From NCBI GenBank assembly GCA_017654935.2, contig CM065706.1, positions 13,483,353 to 13,547,352 of the forward strand: a DNA stretch of 64,000 bases, written 5' to 3'. Origin of the DNA: Phymorhynchus buccinoides (Eukaryota > Mollusca > Gastropoda > Neogastropoda > Raphitomidae). The notes below the pieces were generated by a model, which was not told where the DNA came from, ran no database searches, and worked only from the letters and a program-made list of their open reading frames with translations. Position numbers and translations under genes: made by a program. Position 1 is the first letter of the stretch. Each line of letters starts with the position of its first letter. Below, one piece after another: positions 32,799-45,822 of this stretch.

Positions 32799-33758
32799 CA
32801 ACTTAGAAGAAGGAGAAGAAGAAGAAGTCAGTACTACTCTCTCTCTCTCTCTCTCTCTCTCGCTCTCTCTCTTCACCCCCCAAAAAAACAAAAAAACACA
32901 GAGAGAGAGAGAGAGCGTGTGTGTTAGTTCATCTTATATATATTTTCGAAAGACCTTACACATTTGTGATCCATTTTCTTGGAAGGTGAAATGCTGACTT
33001 CTTCTTGGAAATGTAAAACCGAAAGTTTCACTTTCGTGTCTTTGAGACTGGCTGTCTGTTGAAAGCCACAATAACAAACAAGTGTGTCGCTGAGTGGCAG
33101 ATAAGTCCCTGAGCAAGTAAATATGGGGAGGGGGTAGGTGTAGGGAGGAGATAGCTACCACGGGGTTAAAACTGCCACGGGAGTTAACTGCCATGGGGCG
33201 ATTGCTAGTAAAAATAAAAATAATGTCGCCGAGCGGCAGCTAAATTTCCTCGCGGGCTATACCTAGCACTCATCAGCACCACTAGTTGATAGGTACTTAA
33301 TGGTTCAAAACATGTTTCAATAGGGGTATGAACAGTAATGTCATTAGTCCTTTATTTCATGCCCAGATTGAACTATTTTGCTTGTCGGATTCAACAATTT
33401 TCCGGGGGAGCATGCCCCCGGACCCCCCTAGGGGTCTTCATGCTTCGCACCTTCGATGAATTAGCCCCCACCCCTTAAAAACTTAGGTCCGGCCCTGAAG
33501 CTGACTAATAAAGATGCACATTTGACTCTGATAGAAAGAAGTGAGATGAGTGACAATTCTTTGGGTACAACAGTAAAGATAGTGCATAGGCATCTTCTAG
33601 TGAAAAAGCTGGCAACAAAATTCCGTACGTGATTCTACTTTTGCATGAAAACGCTAGTGCCCACAAGGTCAAGGTCGCTGTGACCTTCCAAGGAGAGTAA
33701 GGTAAACAATGTTTGAACCACCTATTCTACGGACTTCACTTAGCTCCACATGACTTTC

Positions 33759-34151
33759 TTCTTCTTCTTCTGCGTTCCCGGGCCATATGACCATAACGGG
33801 TAAGATATGTATGTGTCCGGTTGTCAGTTTTCACTGGTCTCCCCGCTGCGTACAGCCGACACATTCTGATTTCGGAGGAGCTCAAAAGAGAAACATTATT
33901 TGGAAGATTGTCTTTGAAAAAAGGCAGGCCAATAAATCAGACAAATAGTAGATGATAGAAAGCAAAGGGAAAAGGCAGAGTCAAAGAGAGTGGCAGATTA
34001 GAGGAAGTTACAAGCACAGAACTTCCAGAAGGTGGGGAACTATTTTTACAAAAGATCCCCCCGATGTCCCCACGGGGAGAGACTCATGGAGGGGGCGGGG
34101 TCGTCCAGCTCCCCGTATGGAGGCACGAGGCATCTACCCAATGCCCCGACG
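33759..34151 (-). mobile_element. REP1 retroposon, uninterrupted full-length copy
   Basis: 393 bp flanked by TGACTTTC at 33751-33758 and 34152-34159, with the (CTT)n complement of the tail at the left end. This is the best reference copy of the family in the window. Confidence 0.85.
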
Positions 34152-34467
34152 TGACTTTCAATTTCTTTTTTTCATCATTTTAGATTGTTTGGCTGGACGA
34201 AATTTTCTGGCACTCACAAAAAGCTCAAAATCACAACCCCTCAAAGTAGCTACCAAACTGACCTTCAAACCTGGCGTAGAGGCCGACTGGAACTGTACAT
34301 ACAAAGAGGAAAGGTGTTCTTCCTAGTCCAATGCAAAAGTTTGAAGTCTGTGAACACTTTTGTTCCTGCTTTATGGACCCGTTGCCAATATTTAATGAAC
34401 AACCCACGTAAAAAGAAGAAAAGTCTGTTTAACGTCCTCCGGTCTGAAACGGACACATATTAGGTAC

Positions 34468-35254
34468 TTTATAATAATAATAATAATGATTATTTATATA
34501 GCGCCTATTCTCTGATTTAGGGCTCTAAGTGCTTTACATATTTAATACAAATACAACATAGAATATAATTATCTTATACAATCAGAACATGACGAACATA
34601 CATACATTTTACATGAGTAGAATATAGAAAAGTACATATATACAAATGAACAAAAACGCATATCTTGAAAAAGGTACACAACCTACAGAAACACACACAC
34701 ACGCACGCACGCGCGCGCACGCACGCACGCACGCACACGCACACGCACACACATACACACACACACCATGTGACAGCCACTTCATCATTTCACGGAAACT
34801 GAGTACAAGGGGGTGGAGAGGAGCGGATTGGTGGGGGAAGAATTATGATCGTTGAAAAAATTGGTCTTCACAGCAGACTTGAAGGAAGAAGTTGAAGGTA
34901 AGTGTCTGATATTGATGGGAAGTGTATTCCAGACAGTTGGTCCCTGAAAGGAGAAAGAACGTTGACCGAAGGACTTTGTTCTGACAGAAGGAACACGGAA
35001 GAGACGAGTGTCAGCAGAAGAACGAAGTTGACGGGATGGGGTGTAGATGTGTAGAATGTCAGAAAGATATTGTGGTCCAGTACCAGAGACAGAAGAGAAA
35101 CAGATGGAAGCCAGCTTATAGTCAATGCGACTCTGAACCGGGAGCCAGTGGAGGGACTGCAACACTGAGAGGAGTGACATGCTGACAGAGGCGTCTCTGT
35201 GAAATTCGGGTTGCTCCCACCTGGAGAGCGCGTCGCAGCCAGAGGCGCGCCACC
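34468..35254 (-). mobile_element. chimeric retroelement: SINE tail fused to a LINE 3' end
   Basis: On the minus strand it begins with the SINE 3' module (35254-35187, CTCTCCAGGTGGGAGCAACC). It runs directly into a LINE C-terminal coding region (SLHWLPVQSRIDYKLASI, LRSSADTRLF, SFGQRSFSFQGPTVWNTLP) and ends in an ATT-rich LINE tail near 34470. The surrounding host repeat is found uninterrupted at 38446-38600, which places both junctions at CATAT/CATGT. The 163-codon frame spanning it is not a host gene. Confidence 0.75.
34690..34766. repeat. (CA)n-(GCAC)n microsatellite
   Basis: CA and CGCA repeats within the LINE 3' UTR. Confidence 0.85.
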
Positions 35255-35514
35255 CATATGGGACATTAGTAGACATAAAGATGGTGGAACGATCCTGGAG
35301 GCAATGCCCGGAGGCAGTGCAACACCAGGAAAGTGCCGATTTTCTAACAATACAGATATTATTGTAGAATTGCTTTTTTTATTTTTTAAACACGTAAACT
35401 ACAAACACGCTATCTATGTAGCCTATGCCGTTTATTATACCGTTGACAAAGGAGGGTTTCCAGCAGATTTAAAAAAGGTTATGATGACAAAAAGTGGTTA
35501 TGGGTGAAAGACGT

Positions 35515-36474
<960 letters not shown>

Positions 36475-36602
36475 GTGTGAGTTGGTGAGTGTGTGTGTGT
36501 GGTGATGTCAGTGTCAGTGTGAGTTGGTGAGTATGTGTGTGGTGACGTCAGTGTGTGTGTGTGTGTGTGTTAGTTACGGCGTCGATGTATATATCGTGTG
36601 TG

Positions 36603-36646
<44 letters not shown>

Positions 36647-36913
36647 GGTGTGTGTGTGCGCGAGTGCGTCCATCTGCATCAGTGTGAAACATGTTTTCTT
36701 CTAAGCTCTTGCGTCTAAACTACTGAGGTGATAAGAACAAAATTTCGGGTAGAATTCGGTCACCGAGATATAGCATTTTACGAACATTGTCACGTTGTCA
36801 GCCGGTATAACCACACCGTCATTCAACAATAAGTTAGCGAAGCCCGAAAAAGAAAATGTCTTCCAGTCCCCCCTTTCTTTTGGTTCTTACACCAATGGAT
36901 TCCATTACATCTA

Positions 36914-37127
36914 GGGGAAGACGGGGTAAAAAGCGCATGGGCGGGTAAGAAGCCCACCCCAATTATCTCATGAAATAAAGAAAATGTCAGTCAAATTTGC
37001 CCATGAGACGAATGCTAGACATTAACGCTCGTCACATGGGCAAAATGAGACTGAAATTTGCTCCATTTCATGAGATAATTGGGGTGGGCTTCTTACCCGC
37101 CCATGCGCTTTTTACCCCGTCTTCCCC
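36914..37127. mobile_element. TA-flanked palindromic MITE (GGGGAAGACGGGG family), copy 1
   Basis: Inverted arms of about 100 bp start GGGGAAGACGGGGTAAAAAG and end CTTTTTACCCCGTCTTCCCC. TA lies on both sides. Unit 1 has the empty site with a single TA at 22361-22362. No coding capacity. Confidence 0.92.
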
Positions 37128-37706
37128 TACTTTGGCAGGGCCCGGTGAGCAAGGGCATGCAATACATAAGCTATTTACTCCTTACGCGTGGTGAGGCTGG
37201 CTGGCTGGCACTGAGATGAGTGGGCGTAGTGGATCCATGGGTCGTGTATGCGTGCCTTGATTGCTCGCTGATTGTTGTGGGGGAAAATTATACACAAAAC
37301 CCCCCAAAAAAACTTGAAAACTCGAAACAGTCGCGATGAAAGGGGCAATTATAAAGACGCTAGTCTGTCGTTTCCGACAATGACTGCCAGAAAGCAGCGG
37401 GGGGCAGATACTATTCGGCTGGCGGCCGGACTGGGCGAGAATTTGTTTATAGTGGAGACTGATGCCTTGCCCAGGGTAGATCCCCACTCTCTCGGTCCGA
37501 AAGGGATGATTTGAGGACACAGCTGGCGTTGAGGAAGGTCCCCAAAGGCCAGTCAATCCCTTTGGCTGCAGCACCAGAGCCGGTGCCAAGGGCCCCCTCG
37601 TTCGAGAGTCGTAGTCTGTTCCACAAGAGACTAATCTGTACCATGATTTTCATATACTGTAGAAAACCATCTGTTGTACAGCTCTCATGTTACTGTTGGC
37701 CCCTAC

Positions 37707-38801
37707 AACAGGCTAATGTCAACCAATGATAAAGGCCATTTGAGTAAAGGGCAAAATAATAAGTAAGACAAAAACATCTGAACTGGCCCGGTGTCATGAG
37801 AAACTGAATAATCACCTACCGTGAAATAAATACCCTTCGAAAGTGCACTATAAAACCATTCTTCTTTCATGTGATAAATAAGTCAACTATTATTTAAAAT
37901 ATTGATATAAAATTATAAGTGCTCAATCTACACGGAAAGAACCAAGTACTAAGAGCAGGAGGGTGTAAATCTACATTTTTGCCCAGAAATCGATATACAA
38001 AGCCATGTCACTTAGTTTCGTATTTTCCCAAATGGCGGACAATATAAACACCCATCCGTGCAAACAAAACTAAATAATAATAAATAGAAAAATATCCCTG
38101 AATAAGTTAATTTTAAATGATGAATCTTCTGTTCTTCCTGCATGCCACAAGACGCCTCAGAATGTATTTAGGGGCGAATCTTTCCCAAACAGCAAAGTAT
38201 TTATTTTATGGGTAAAATATTTTATGCTACACCGGGACACGTTTGTATGGCTTTGCCATCTAGTTGTCTCTTCATTGCGGTACTCGCACCATTCTTTTCT
38301 TCAAAGTAATATGAACTAATAACACTGCATTATAGCAACAAACACTGAAACCAGACAAATATGAACAAGTGACCATGGTAAAAGAACGCATTGGAGTACA
38401 ATTTAAATCAAGACACTGATAATCAGTTGAAAAACGTGAATGAATGAAAATCTGTTTAACGTCCTCCGGTCTGAAACAGACACATGTGGGACCGACATTA
38501 GTAGATGGTGGGAACGATTCTGGAAGCAAATGCCCGGAGGCAGTGCAACACCAGTAAAGTCCCGAACTTCAGTTTAGCAATACAGATATATATAAGTTAA
38601 AAAACGTGGCAAGAATGCAACAGTGTTAGTACCTACACCCATTCCGGCATTCCGAGTGCACGGGTGGCAGACGACACTTGAACATCTGCTGAGTGGCAGG
38701 CAGCAGAAAAGGCGGCGCAGTCATCCTCCCTCACCACGGGTGTTGGCTGACTTGGCATGCGGATGGGGCGACGTACGATGACTTGGGTGATCTCTACAGC
38801 C
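37707..38801. other. gene-free stretch right of the duplication
   Basis: AT-rich. 38446-38600 is the uninterrupted version of the dispersed repeat split by the chimeric retroelement at 34468-35254. The last 170 bp are GC-richer and lead into the minisatellite. No exon seen. Confidence 0.5.
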
Positions 38802-39081
38802 CTTAGGACATCTAAACACTAGCTTTTCTAGTGTTGACCTCAGTTAGGACATCTAAACACTAGCTTTTCTAGTGTTGACCTTTAGGACATCTAAACACTA
38901 GCTTTTCTAGTGTTGACCTTTAGGACATCTAAGCACTAGCTTTTCTAGTGTTGACCTTTAGGACATCTAAACACTAGCTTTTCTAGTGTTGACCTTTAGG
39001 ACATCTAAACACTAGCTTTTCTAGTGTTGACCTTTAGGACATCTAAACACTAGCTTTTCTAGTGTTAACCTTTAGGACATC
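38802..39081. repeat. 38-bp hairpin minisatellite, 7 units plus a partial
   Basis: Each unit has AGGACATCTAA followed by the inverted pair ACACTAG / CTAGTGT around CTTTT, then TGACCTT. Units are almost identical; the first is 3 bp longer. Confidence 0.95.
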
Positions 39082-39394
39082 TAAAGTTTGACTTTCCGAA
39101 GAGGCTGAACTCAGAGACAAAATGCCAATACCCAGTAGTGCTCCGGGTACACCGGAGGTGAGGGCCTCTACTGGGAGGAATCACATCTGCCTGCAGAGAC
39201 TGTTCGACTCGAAGTGTGTCTCCCGCCCGTGTGTCGACTGACACCAGCATCCCAGTATGGAGAAAGCCGCCTGGTGGTCCTGAAGATGGCCTTTGGGAGA
39301 GGGGTTAGCAACCACTGAGCAACCTTCCTTGGACAAGTAAAGCGGGAGTTGAGATCGACAACCTACGGGCTGTCTCACAATGCTTCACCATCTC

Positions 39395-39398
<4 letters not shown>
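39082..39398. other. GC-richer unknown sequence
   Basis: Continues the composition of 38640-38800, so the minisatellite probably expanded within one repeat copy. No protein recognisable. Confidence 0.4.
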
Positions 39399-39440
<42 letters not shown>

Positions 39441-39443
39441 ACC

Positions 39444-39474
<31 letters not shown>

Positions 39475-39640
39475 GCAGTTTTGTTTAGCTTATTCCTTTA
39501 TCGTCATTAAAGATCATTTTGACTTGACTTGACGCACACGCACACGCACACGCACACACACACACGTGACCCCCCCCCCCCCACACACACACACACACAC
39601 ACACGCACACTCACAGTGACACCGCACACGCATACCACCC
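39399..39640. repeat. (CA)n with embedded C homopolymers, duplicated
   Basis: (CA)n, GTGAC plus a C run, then (CA)n at 39399-39475. The same order recurs at 39540-39605 after TCAAGTCAA-like sequence (TTTTGACTTGACTTGACG) that is also found inverted at 45667-45690. Confidence 0.85.
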
Positions 39641-39828
39641 CCACACACGTACACACATATGCACACACGCGCGCATGCACGCTGCATATATGCACAGAGG
39701 GAGAAAACGAAAACGAAATTTTATTTAACCAGGGAACATGAGATTTAATTAGCAAGTTACATGCTTTTTTCCACCCAGCCCTGGGAAAGAGATATCAGAG
39801 GCAGACAGAGACAGGCACTGAAGAATTA

Positions 39829-39990
39829 CAGTGGAGCCTCTCTTTTAATACCTCGAAAAATCATCCAAAATAAGGTCTTAAGTGGGAGGCAGTTGTATAG
39901 GGGAGGTAATTTTAATACTTATAAAGAAGGGCGCAGATGAGTAGGTCTTAAATGGGAGGGAGTCTTATAAGGAGTCGGAAGGTTCCACTG
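39829..39990. mobile_element. pogo/Tigger-like MITE, copy H
   Basis: TA-flanked, left CAGTGGAGCCTCTCTTTTAA, right GGAAGGTTCCACTG; 162 bp. Confidence 0.8.
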
Positions 39991-42780
39991 TATAATCATA
40001 GCGCAGTGTTGACAATTTTTAAAAAAACCACACCCACCGCAAACCATAAAAACACTAACTTGAAGTAGTCCCCCTGTTCTCTGCTAACAATGAAGACCAT
40101 CACAGGCTGGGGTTTTTTTTACCCCTGACACTGTACTAGGGCTATTCACGGAGCTAATGCACTTATGACTAGATCCTTGATCAGTTACTGAAAAATGGAA
40201 ACAAAAACCAAAAATACATTGTTCAGAGAAACAAACCCAGACTGAAAGCGTTTAGTTAATGTAGTGTCCATGCTAGGACCCATGGATGCTATATTTAGAT
40301 ATAATGTAGTGTCATGCTGGGACGTAGCAAGCGGCCCGGCTGGCCCACTTTTTTTGCCAAAAAAACCAACAACCGAAAAAGAAAGAAAGAGAAATAAAAA
40401 AGCGAAAGAAGGAGGTAAGAACGAAAAAGAACAGAGCACAAAAGAAAAGAAAAAGGAACGATGTTTATAATGATGTTTGAGTGAAAGAGATGCTAAATAA
40501 GTAAACTAGTAATGATGACATTACAGAAAGTAAAAATCAAGAATAATTATGCCAGTTTAGCAAATGGAGTGAATGCACTGAAGCATTGTAATGACTGCCT
40601 TGTGCATAAACCACACGCCTGTACGTGTGTGTCAGAGGCCGAGGGGTGGGGGGGTGAGGGTCAGAAAATAAAATAAAGAAAGAAAACGAGGGGGATATCC
40701 ATGCCCTCATGTGATTTCAAACAAGTTGTAGCTTATTATTTCAATAGAGGTCTTTATTGCATCTTTTACATTCAGCCAGTCATTGGAACCTCCCCCTTCT
40801 TGACTTACTGATCCGTCTGTGCGTGCGCATGTCTCAAAGTCAAAATTTTATTTCCAGATGGACATCGAATAAGCATTACATTATGCTTTTTTACATCAAG
40901 CCATCGATAACAAAACAGAAATCAAATAAACAATAAGCAGTGTGTGTGTGTGCATGCATGCACATGCACGGTAGCAGCAGAAATAACAGTTACTGTAGTA
41001 AAATACTGTATACGGCTCGCACTTTGCAAAAAAACAAATATCAAATATTTAAAAAGGCTTTTATTTCCGAGGTTCTTTATCTTATTACGATATACGATAA
41101 TTTGGAATCCGGAAAAGCCGAAATTTTCACGCGAGAATATTCAATAGTCACAGTCATTCAAAACTTGAAAGTTTGGTGAGTGTGTGTTGTCAACTAGCAC
41201 ATTAAATAAGGCCAAACAAAAAAAAGATGTCTGTTTGGTTTTTCTTCTTCTTTTTTTATATAAACTTGTGTTCGGTCCATTTGTGTGTGAATACATTTAT
41301 ATATCTTAATAAAACAAAACAGTGTATACTTTTGCACTTCATGGGAGTTCCGGTGTGACCAGTTCCCCCATGAGGTTGCCCCGGTAGAGATGGACCGCCA
41401 GCGCCGACATCCGCCGTTGAACAGCTGCCTTGAACTTCCGGCGCTGGACCCTGGAAGGAGCGGCCCTGGCTGGCAAAAGGCGGTCGTCGTTGGACGTCAT
41501 GTGACGTAAGTGTCCCGCGCGACCCCTCTTTCTTTATCTACACCCCCCCCCCCCCTCTCCTTTTCTTTTCTCTGTCCGGCCGCCACGTTAATTGCCACCC
41601 ACCATCTAAAGAACGCCGAATAAGGCAATTATCTCTTTGAAGCAAGATCTATCTACCCATCACAAGAAAGTGACAACCACGGGCGGCCCCTTTGAAACCC
41701 TTCCTTTCCGAGCACGAGAAGGATTTCAAATATCGGCATGTGATAAGGATGTAATAGGCGCGTGATTGTTCGGTACATTTAGAACAGCATCTTGTGACGT
41801 GTCGACTGCTATAAACCAATAGCAGGCTTTCATTGTTTGAAAGTGAAGGCTATAATTGGCGTAGTGAGAAAAAGTTGTCACACAAGACGCTGAAACTGAC
41901 TAGAGCAACACCTCTCCCAGCCAGAATAGCCCACCTAGTAAGTCTTATTGATGACTGGTGATTGAGACTGGTTGTTTGTTTGACTCTAGTTTTGATCTAG
42001 ATCCTATGTTCAATGATGAATAAGGAGTAGATAGATATGTTATTGAAAAGAAGTGGTAAACATTCTATTCTATTTATGCACACTGATTATTTGTGTGTGT
42101 GTGTGTTTTTTGACTTGAACACTTTTGGTACCAGAACCGGAGTTTATGCCTACTAACCCTTTTGTCTATTTTTAGTAGGAAACCTATGGGCCGCAATCTT
42201 GCACTATTTTTAGTAGGAAACCTATGGGCCGCAATCTTGCACTTTATGATACCATTCCTTTCCAGGTGTTGGATGGAGAATGATGTTGTCTTGATCACCT
42301 TTTATGTTTTACTGATCTCAGTTTGTTAACTGAAATTCAGTTTATTTATTAACTACATGTAGTGCTATTGTACAAGGGAAGCCTTCAAGCCGGTTGGGAT
42401 TCACTAATTCCCTGCCGACTGAAGCCCCTTGTCTCTAAGCCATAGAGATCTACATCCACCTTCTCCTGTGATTATCAGCAGGGCATCGTGGGCCGGAAGA
42501 TCATCCCGGACTCCACCAAGCACCAAGACGGGATCGCCGCCAAGACGACCCGCACCCAGAATCCGCGAGGAGACCACGCCTGAACCGTGCCATCCCGCGA
42601 AGCCGTAATCGGAACGACTGGGAGCTACTCTCACCTGACGAGCAAGCCCAGAACTTCAAACAGCTAAGTCCACCTGACTGCGCCAATCATTTGAACTTTC
42701 CTACGGACACCGAAGATAATTAGTAACCCTTCCGGCATGGGGCGAACCTTATAGAAAGACAAAAGTCTTGTGAATCCTTT
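39991..42780. other. gene-free stretch, possibly including LTR-type sequence
   Basis: No host exon recognised. 42167-42204 and 42205-42242 are an exact 38-bp doubling. The part from about 41340 to 42780 is GC-richer, contains CTGCTATAAACC near 41808, and precedes TTTTGGCGCCATTG at about 42812, which could be a primer-binding site. This could be an LTR and leader, but I cannot find a second LTR. Confidence 0.35.
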
Positions 42781-44485
42781 CGGATTTCATTGTTTTTTTA
42801 TCCATATTTTGTTTTGGCGCCATTGAGCTGCTTTATTATTATTGTTGCATAATCTTATGCAGATTTTGGGAGTAAATAAAATACAAGTGTCAAATAATCC
42901 TGAACCCTTTGGTCAGACTGATGAGAGTGGGAGTCTTGTAATTTCATGTAAAACCCTACTTCTCTCTGTCTGCCATTTAGAGCAATTCAACCACTTGTAT
43001 TTCTTACAACCATCTGACGAGCCAGAACCCGGGCACAAATATAAATTTATTAGATGAAAAGGGGCCGGGAAAGTTGCTCATCTCCCATACCCTAGAGAAG
43101 TGGGCTAAAGGCAAATTATCTAAAGTCTTCCCTAGGGACTTAGCCTTTTAACCCATTACCTCGTCACACGTCACTGGGTGTTTCAGGCGTCGCCCTGGTT
43201 GGCTGAGGCTGGGGTATGTTTGAGCCTGCACTGGACTGCTGGTCGCTGGATACTACGCATGGGTGGGGAGGAGGAAAGTTTTGGGCATTGAGGACAGGCC
43301 GGGCCATTTGGACTGGTTTGGGGTTGGGTCTGGGAATTTCAGGCTGAAAGTGCCTGAGCTGAGGTCCAGGCTGGGAGTGCCTGGGTTGACTTTCAGGCTG
43401 GAGGCACTTGGGTTAACATTCAGGCTGGAAGCGCCTGAGTTGACTGTCAGGCTGGAAACGCCTGAGGTGTCTGCGGTTCCTCCGATATGTCCCTCCTGAG
43501 GTCTTCACGACATAAGATCTTGGTGCAACCTGCCTCTGCACAACAGCTGGGTTTCTCCACAATTTCTCATTGTCCAGTTTCTGGAGAACAATGTCGCCTG
43601 GTTGAAGTTCTTCCATTGGGCTTACTCCATGATGCCTATCAATGTTGTGCTTGTAGCTCTGTTTAGCAACTGCGTCTTTTACTGCGATGAAGATTCTGTC
43701 ATGACTCAGAGGGTCAAGGTTCATGGGAAGAGTAGGAAGAGTTGTCCGTAGCTTTCTTCTGCATGGCAGTTGGGCTGGACCTTTACCAGTTGCTGTGATG
43801 GGAGTGTCTCTATAAGTGAGAAGAGCTATGAGTGGATCTGGCTGATATAAGATCTTCTTTGCTGTCTGTACGCCCCGTTCGGATTCACCATTGCATTGTG
43901 GGAAATATGGGCTTGTAATGAAACGTTGAAAGTTCCATTCATTAGCAAATTTCTCGAATTCAGCTGAGATGAATTGCCTCCCATTGTCAGTGATGAGGAC
44001 TTCAGGTATGCCTTGGTGAGCAAACATGTTCTTCATGCATCCAATGACTTCGGAAGATGTGATGTTTTTCAGATGAGCGATTATGACGAGGGAATGAGCT
44101 ACAGGTGAAGTCTCTAGAGAGGACTTTTAGTGTGTTAAATTTTCAATTAGAAAATATTCCTTTAGCCCACTTCTCTAGGGTGTGGGAGGTGAGCAACTTT
44201 CCCGGCCCCTTTTCATCTAATAAATTTATATTTTTGCCCGGGTTCTGGCTCATATGATTGAATGAAATACAAGTGGTAGTTTGCTCTAAATGGCAGACAG
44301 AGAGAAGTAGGTTTTTGCATGAACGTTACAAAACTTCCACTCTCATCAGTCTGACCAAAGGGTTCAGAATTATTTGTACACTTGTATTTTATTTACTCAC
44401 AAATCTGCATAAGATTATGCAGCAATAAGAATAAAGCAGCTCAATGGCGCCAAAACAAAATATGAATGAAAAACAATGAAATCCG
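42781..44485. mobile_element. inverted-repeat unit enclosing a gypsy integrase fragment
   Basis: Arms 42781-43166 and 44084-44485 are inverted copies. Outer ends read CGGATTTCATTG and inner ends CCTCGTCA; shared words include TTTTGGCGCCATTGAGCTGC and AAGGGGCCGGGAAAGTTGCT. The enclosed ~920 bp is integrase coding sequence plus a 30-bp repeat (43340-43465). Confidence 0.8.
43413..44102 (-). pseudogene. Ty3/gypsy-type integrase fragment
   Basis: The minus-strand frame reads through the second half of a retroviral-type integrase catalytic core: VLITDNGRQFIS (second catalytic Asp region), FERF-like F-x-x-x-SPYFPQCNGESERGVQ (with the third catalytic Glu), then the C-terminal module PGDIVLQK and PRSYVV. 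The zinc-finger domain and first catalytic Asp are missing because the right inverted arm replaces them. It ends in a degenerate FQP(E/D)-repeat and a stop. A non-functional remnant. Confidence 0.88.
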
Positions 44486-44514
44486 ACAGTGCGTATTTGC
44501 ACTCTGTAGGTGTC

Positions 44515-45411
44515 AGTATCCTGCTGCAGTAGGCCACGGGCTTGCCTTCTTGGAGTAGGACTCCCTGACAACAGTCTGCGATGCCTTAGATAGGTCAAAG
44601 AAAGCGAGTGTTGGAGATTTGGTCAGGTGCTCCTTGACTGTCTGGAATGCCTTATTTTGTGGTACTCCCCAGGTCCATTCTTTGTCCTTTTCTAGCAGTT
44701 CTGTGAGTGGACGTAAGATGGAGGACAGATTCTTGATGTAACGACCCAAAATGTTGATCATGCCGATCATTCTTCTCAGTTCTGTGACAATGGTTGGATC
44801 TGGCATGTTGAGATATGACGTCCACTTTGGCTGGTTCTGGTGAGATTCCATCTTTCGTGATGTGATGACCCAGAAACTCAATATCGCGCTTCCCGACTTC
44901 ACACTTCTGGCTATTCAGCTTCAGGTGGACGCTGCTCAGTTTCTTCAAAACGTTGTTCATCTGCGCTGTGGATGAGAATGTCATCAAAATAGCAGATGAC
45001 GTTTGTCTCGTTCTTCAAGATGGTCTCCATAGTTCTTTAAAAAATCTCCGGCGTGGAGCTGATGCTGAAGGGCAGGCGCTTGTAGAAGTACCTTCCACAG
45101 GGTGTAATAAAGGTGGTGAGTTTCACCAAGTCAGGATCCAAGGGAATTTGCCAAAATCCTGACGTTGCATCAAGCTTCGTGAAGATGGATGATCCTGACA
45201 GTTTGTGCAGTTTATCGTCCAAAGTAGGTAACATGTAGCGTTCCCTCTTGATCGCTGCGTTGAGTTTCTTCAAGTCAGTGCATATGCGAACGTTGCCTGA
45301 CTGCTTCATGACCGGGACCATTGCATGGTGATCACCAATCTGTAGGTTCAGTCACTTCTTCAATGATTCCTGCTGTCTTCATTCTCTCCAGTTCTTGTTT
45401 AGGGGAAGACG
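44515..45411 (-). pseudogene. Ty3/gypsy-type reverse transcriptase/RNase H fragment
   Basis: Minus-strand frames, broken by shifts and stops, contain EEVTEPTDW at the N-terminus, VRICTDLKKLN, TKLDATSGFWQIPLD, a stretch where the F-x-DD catalytic motif is expected (around 44990), NSQKCEVGKRDIEFLGH, and the start of RNase H (LAFFDLSKASQ). The element is inactive. Further upstream coding (a YFPSLLLTK-like block) continues beyond the MITE at 45402-45617. Confidence 0.88.
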
Positions 45412-45617
45412 GGGTAAAAAAAGGGCATGGGCGGGTAAGATGCCCACCCCAATTATCTCATGAAATAAAGAAAATTTCAGTCAAATTTGCCCATGAGACG
45501 AATGCTAGACATTGACGCTCGTCTCATGGGCAAAATGAGACTGAAATTTGCTTCATTTCATGAGATAATTGGGGTGGGCTTCTTACCCGCCCATGCGCTT
45601 TTTACCCCGTCTTCCCC
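45402..45617. mobile_element. TA-flanked palindromic MITE (GGGGAAGACGGGG family), copy 2
   Basis: 216 bp, same arms as 36914-37127, TA at 45400-45401 and 45618-45619. It sits inside the gypsy RT coding sequence, so it is younger than that element. Confidence 0.92.
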
Positions 45618-45734
45618 TAACTTTGTCAACAAGAGGGATGGGAAATATCTGTGCTGTGTGTGTATCAAGTCAAGTCAAGTCAAAATGATCTTTATTGACG
45701 ATAAAAGAGTAAGCTTGATAAAGCTTTTTTACAC

Positions 45735-45738
<4 letters not shown>

Positions 45739-45794
<56 letters not shown>

Positions 45795-45822
45795 CGTGTG
45801 CGTGTGTGTGTGTACGTGCGTG
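45739..45822. repeat. (TG)n microsatellite
   Basis: About 50 bp of pure TG, then CGTG variants. Confidence 0.95.

Noticed and set aside
34785..35276. 163-codon ORF as a host gene
   Set aside because: It is LINE C-terminal coding sequence read through a SINE fragment.
38802..39081. CRISPR-like array
   Set aside because: Units are contiguous 38-bp repeats with no unique spacers, in a eukaryotic context.
42781..44485. Complete LTR retrotransposon with paired LTRs
   Set aside because: The long repeats are inverted, not direct, and pol is broken with the integrase N-terminus missing.
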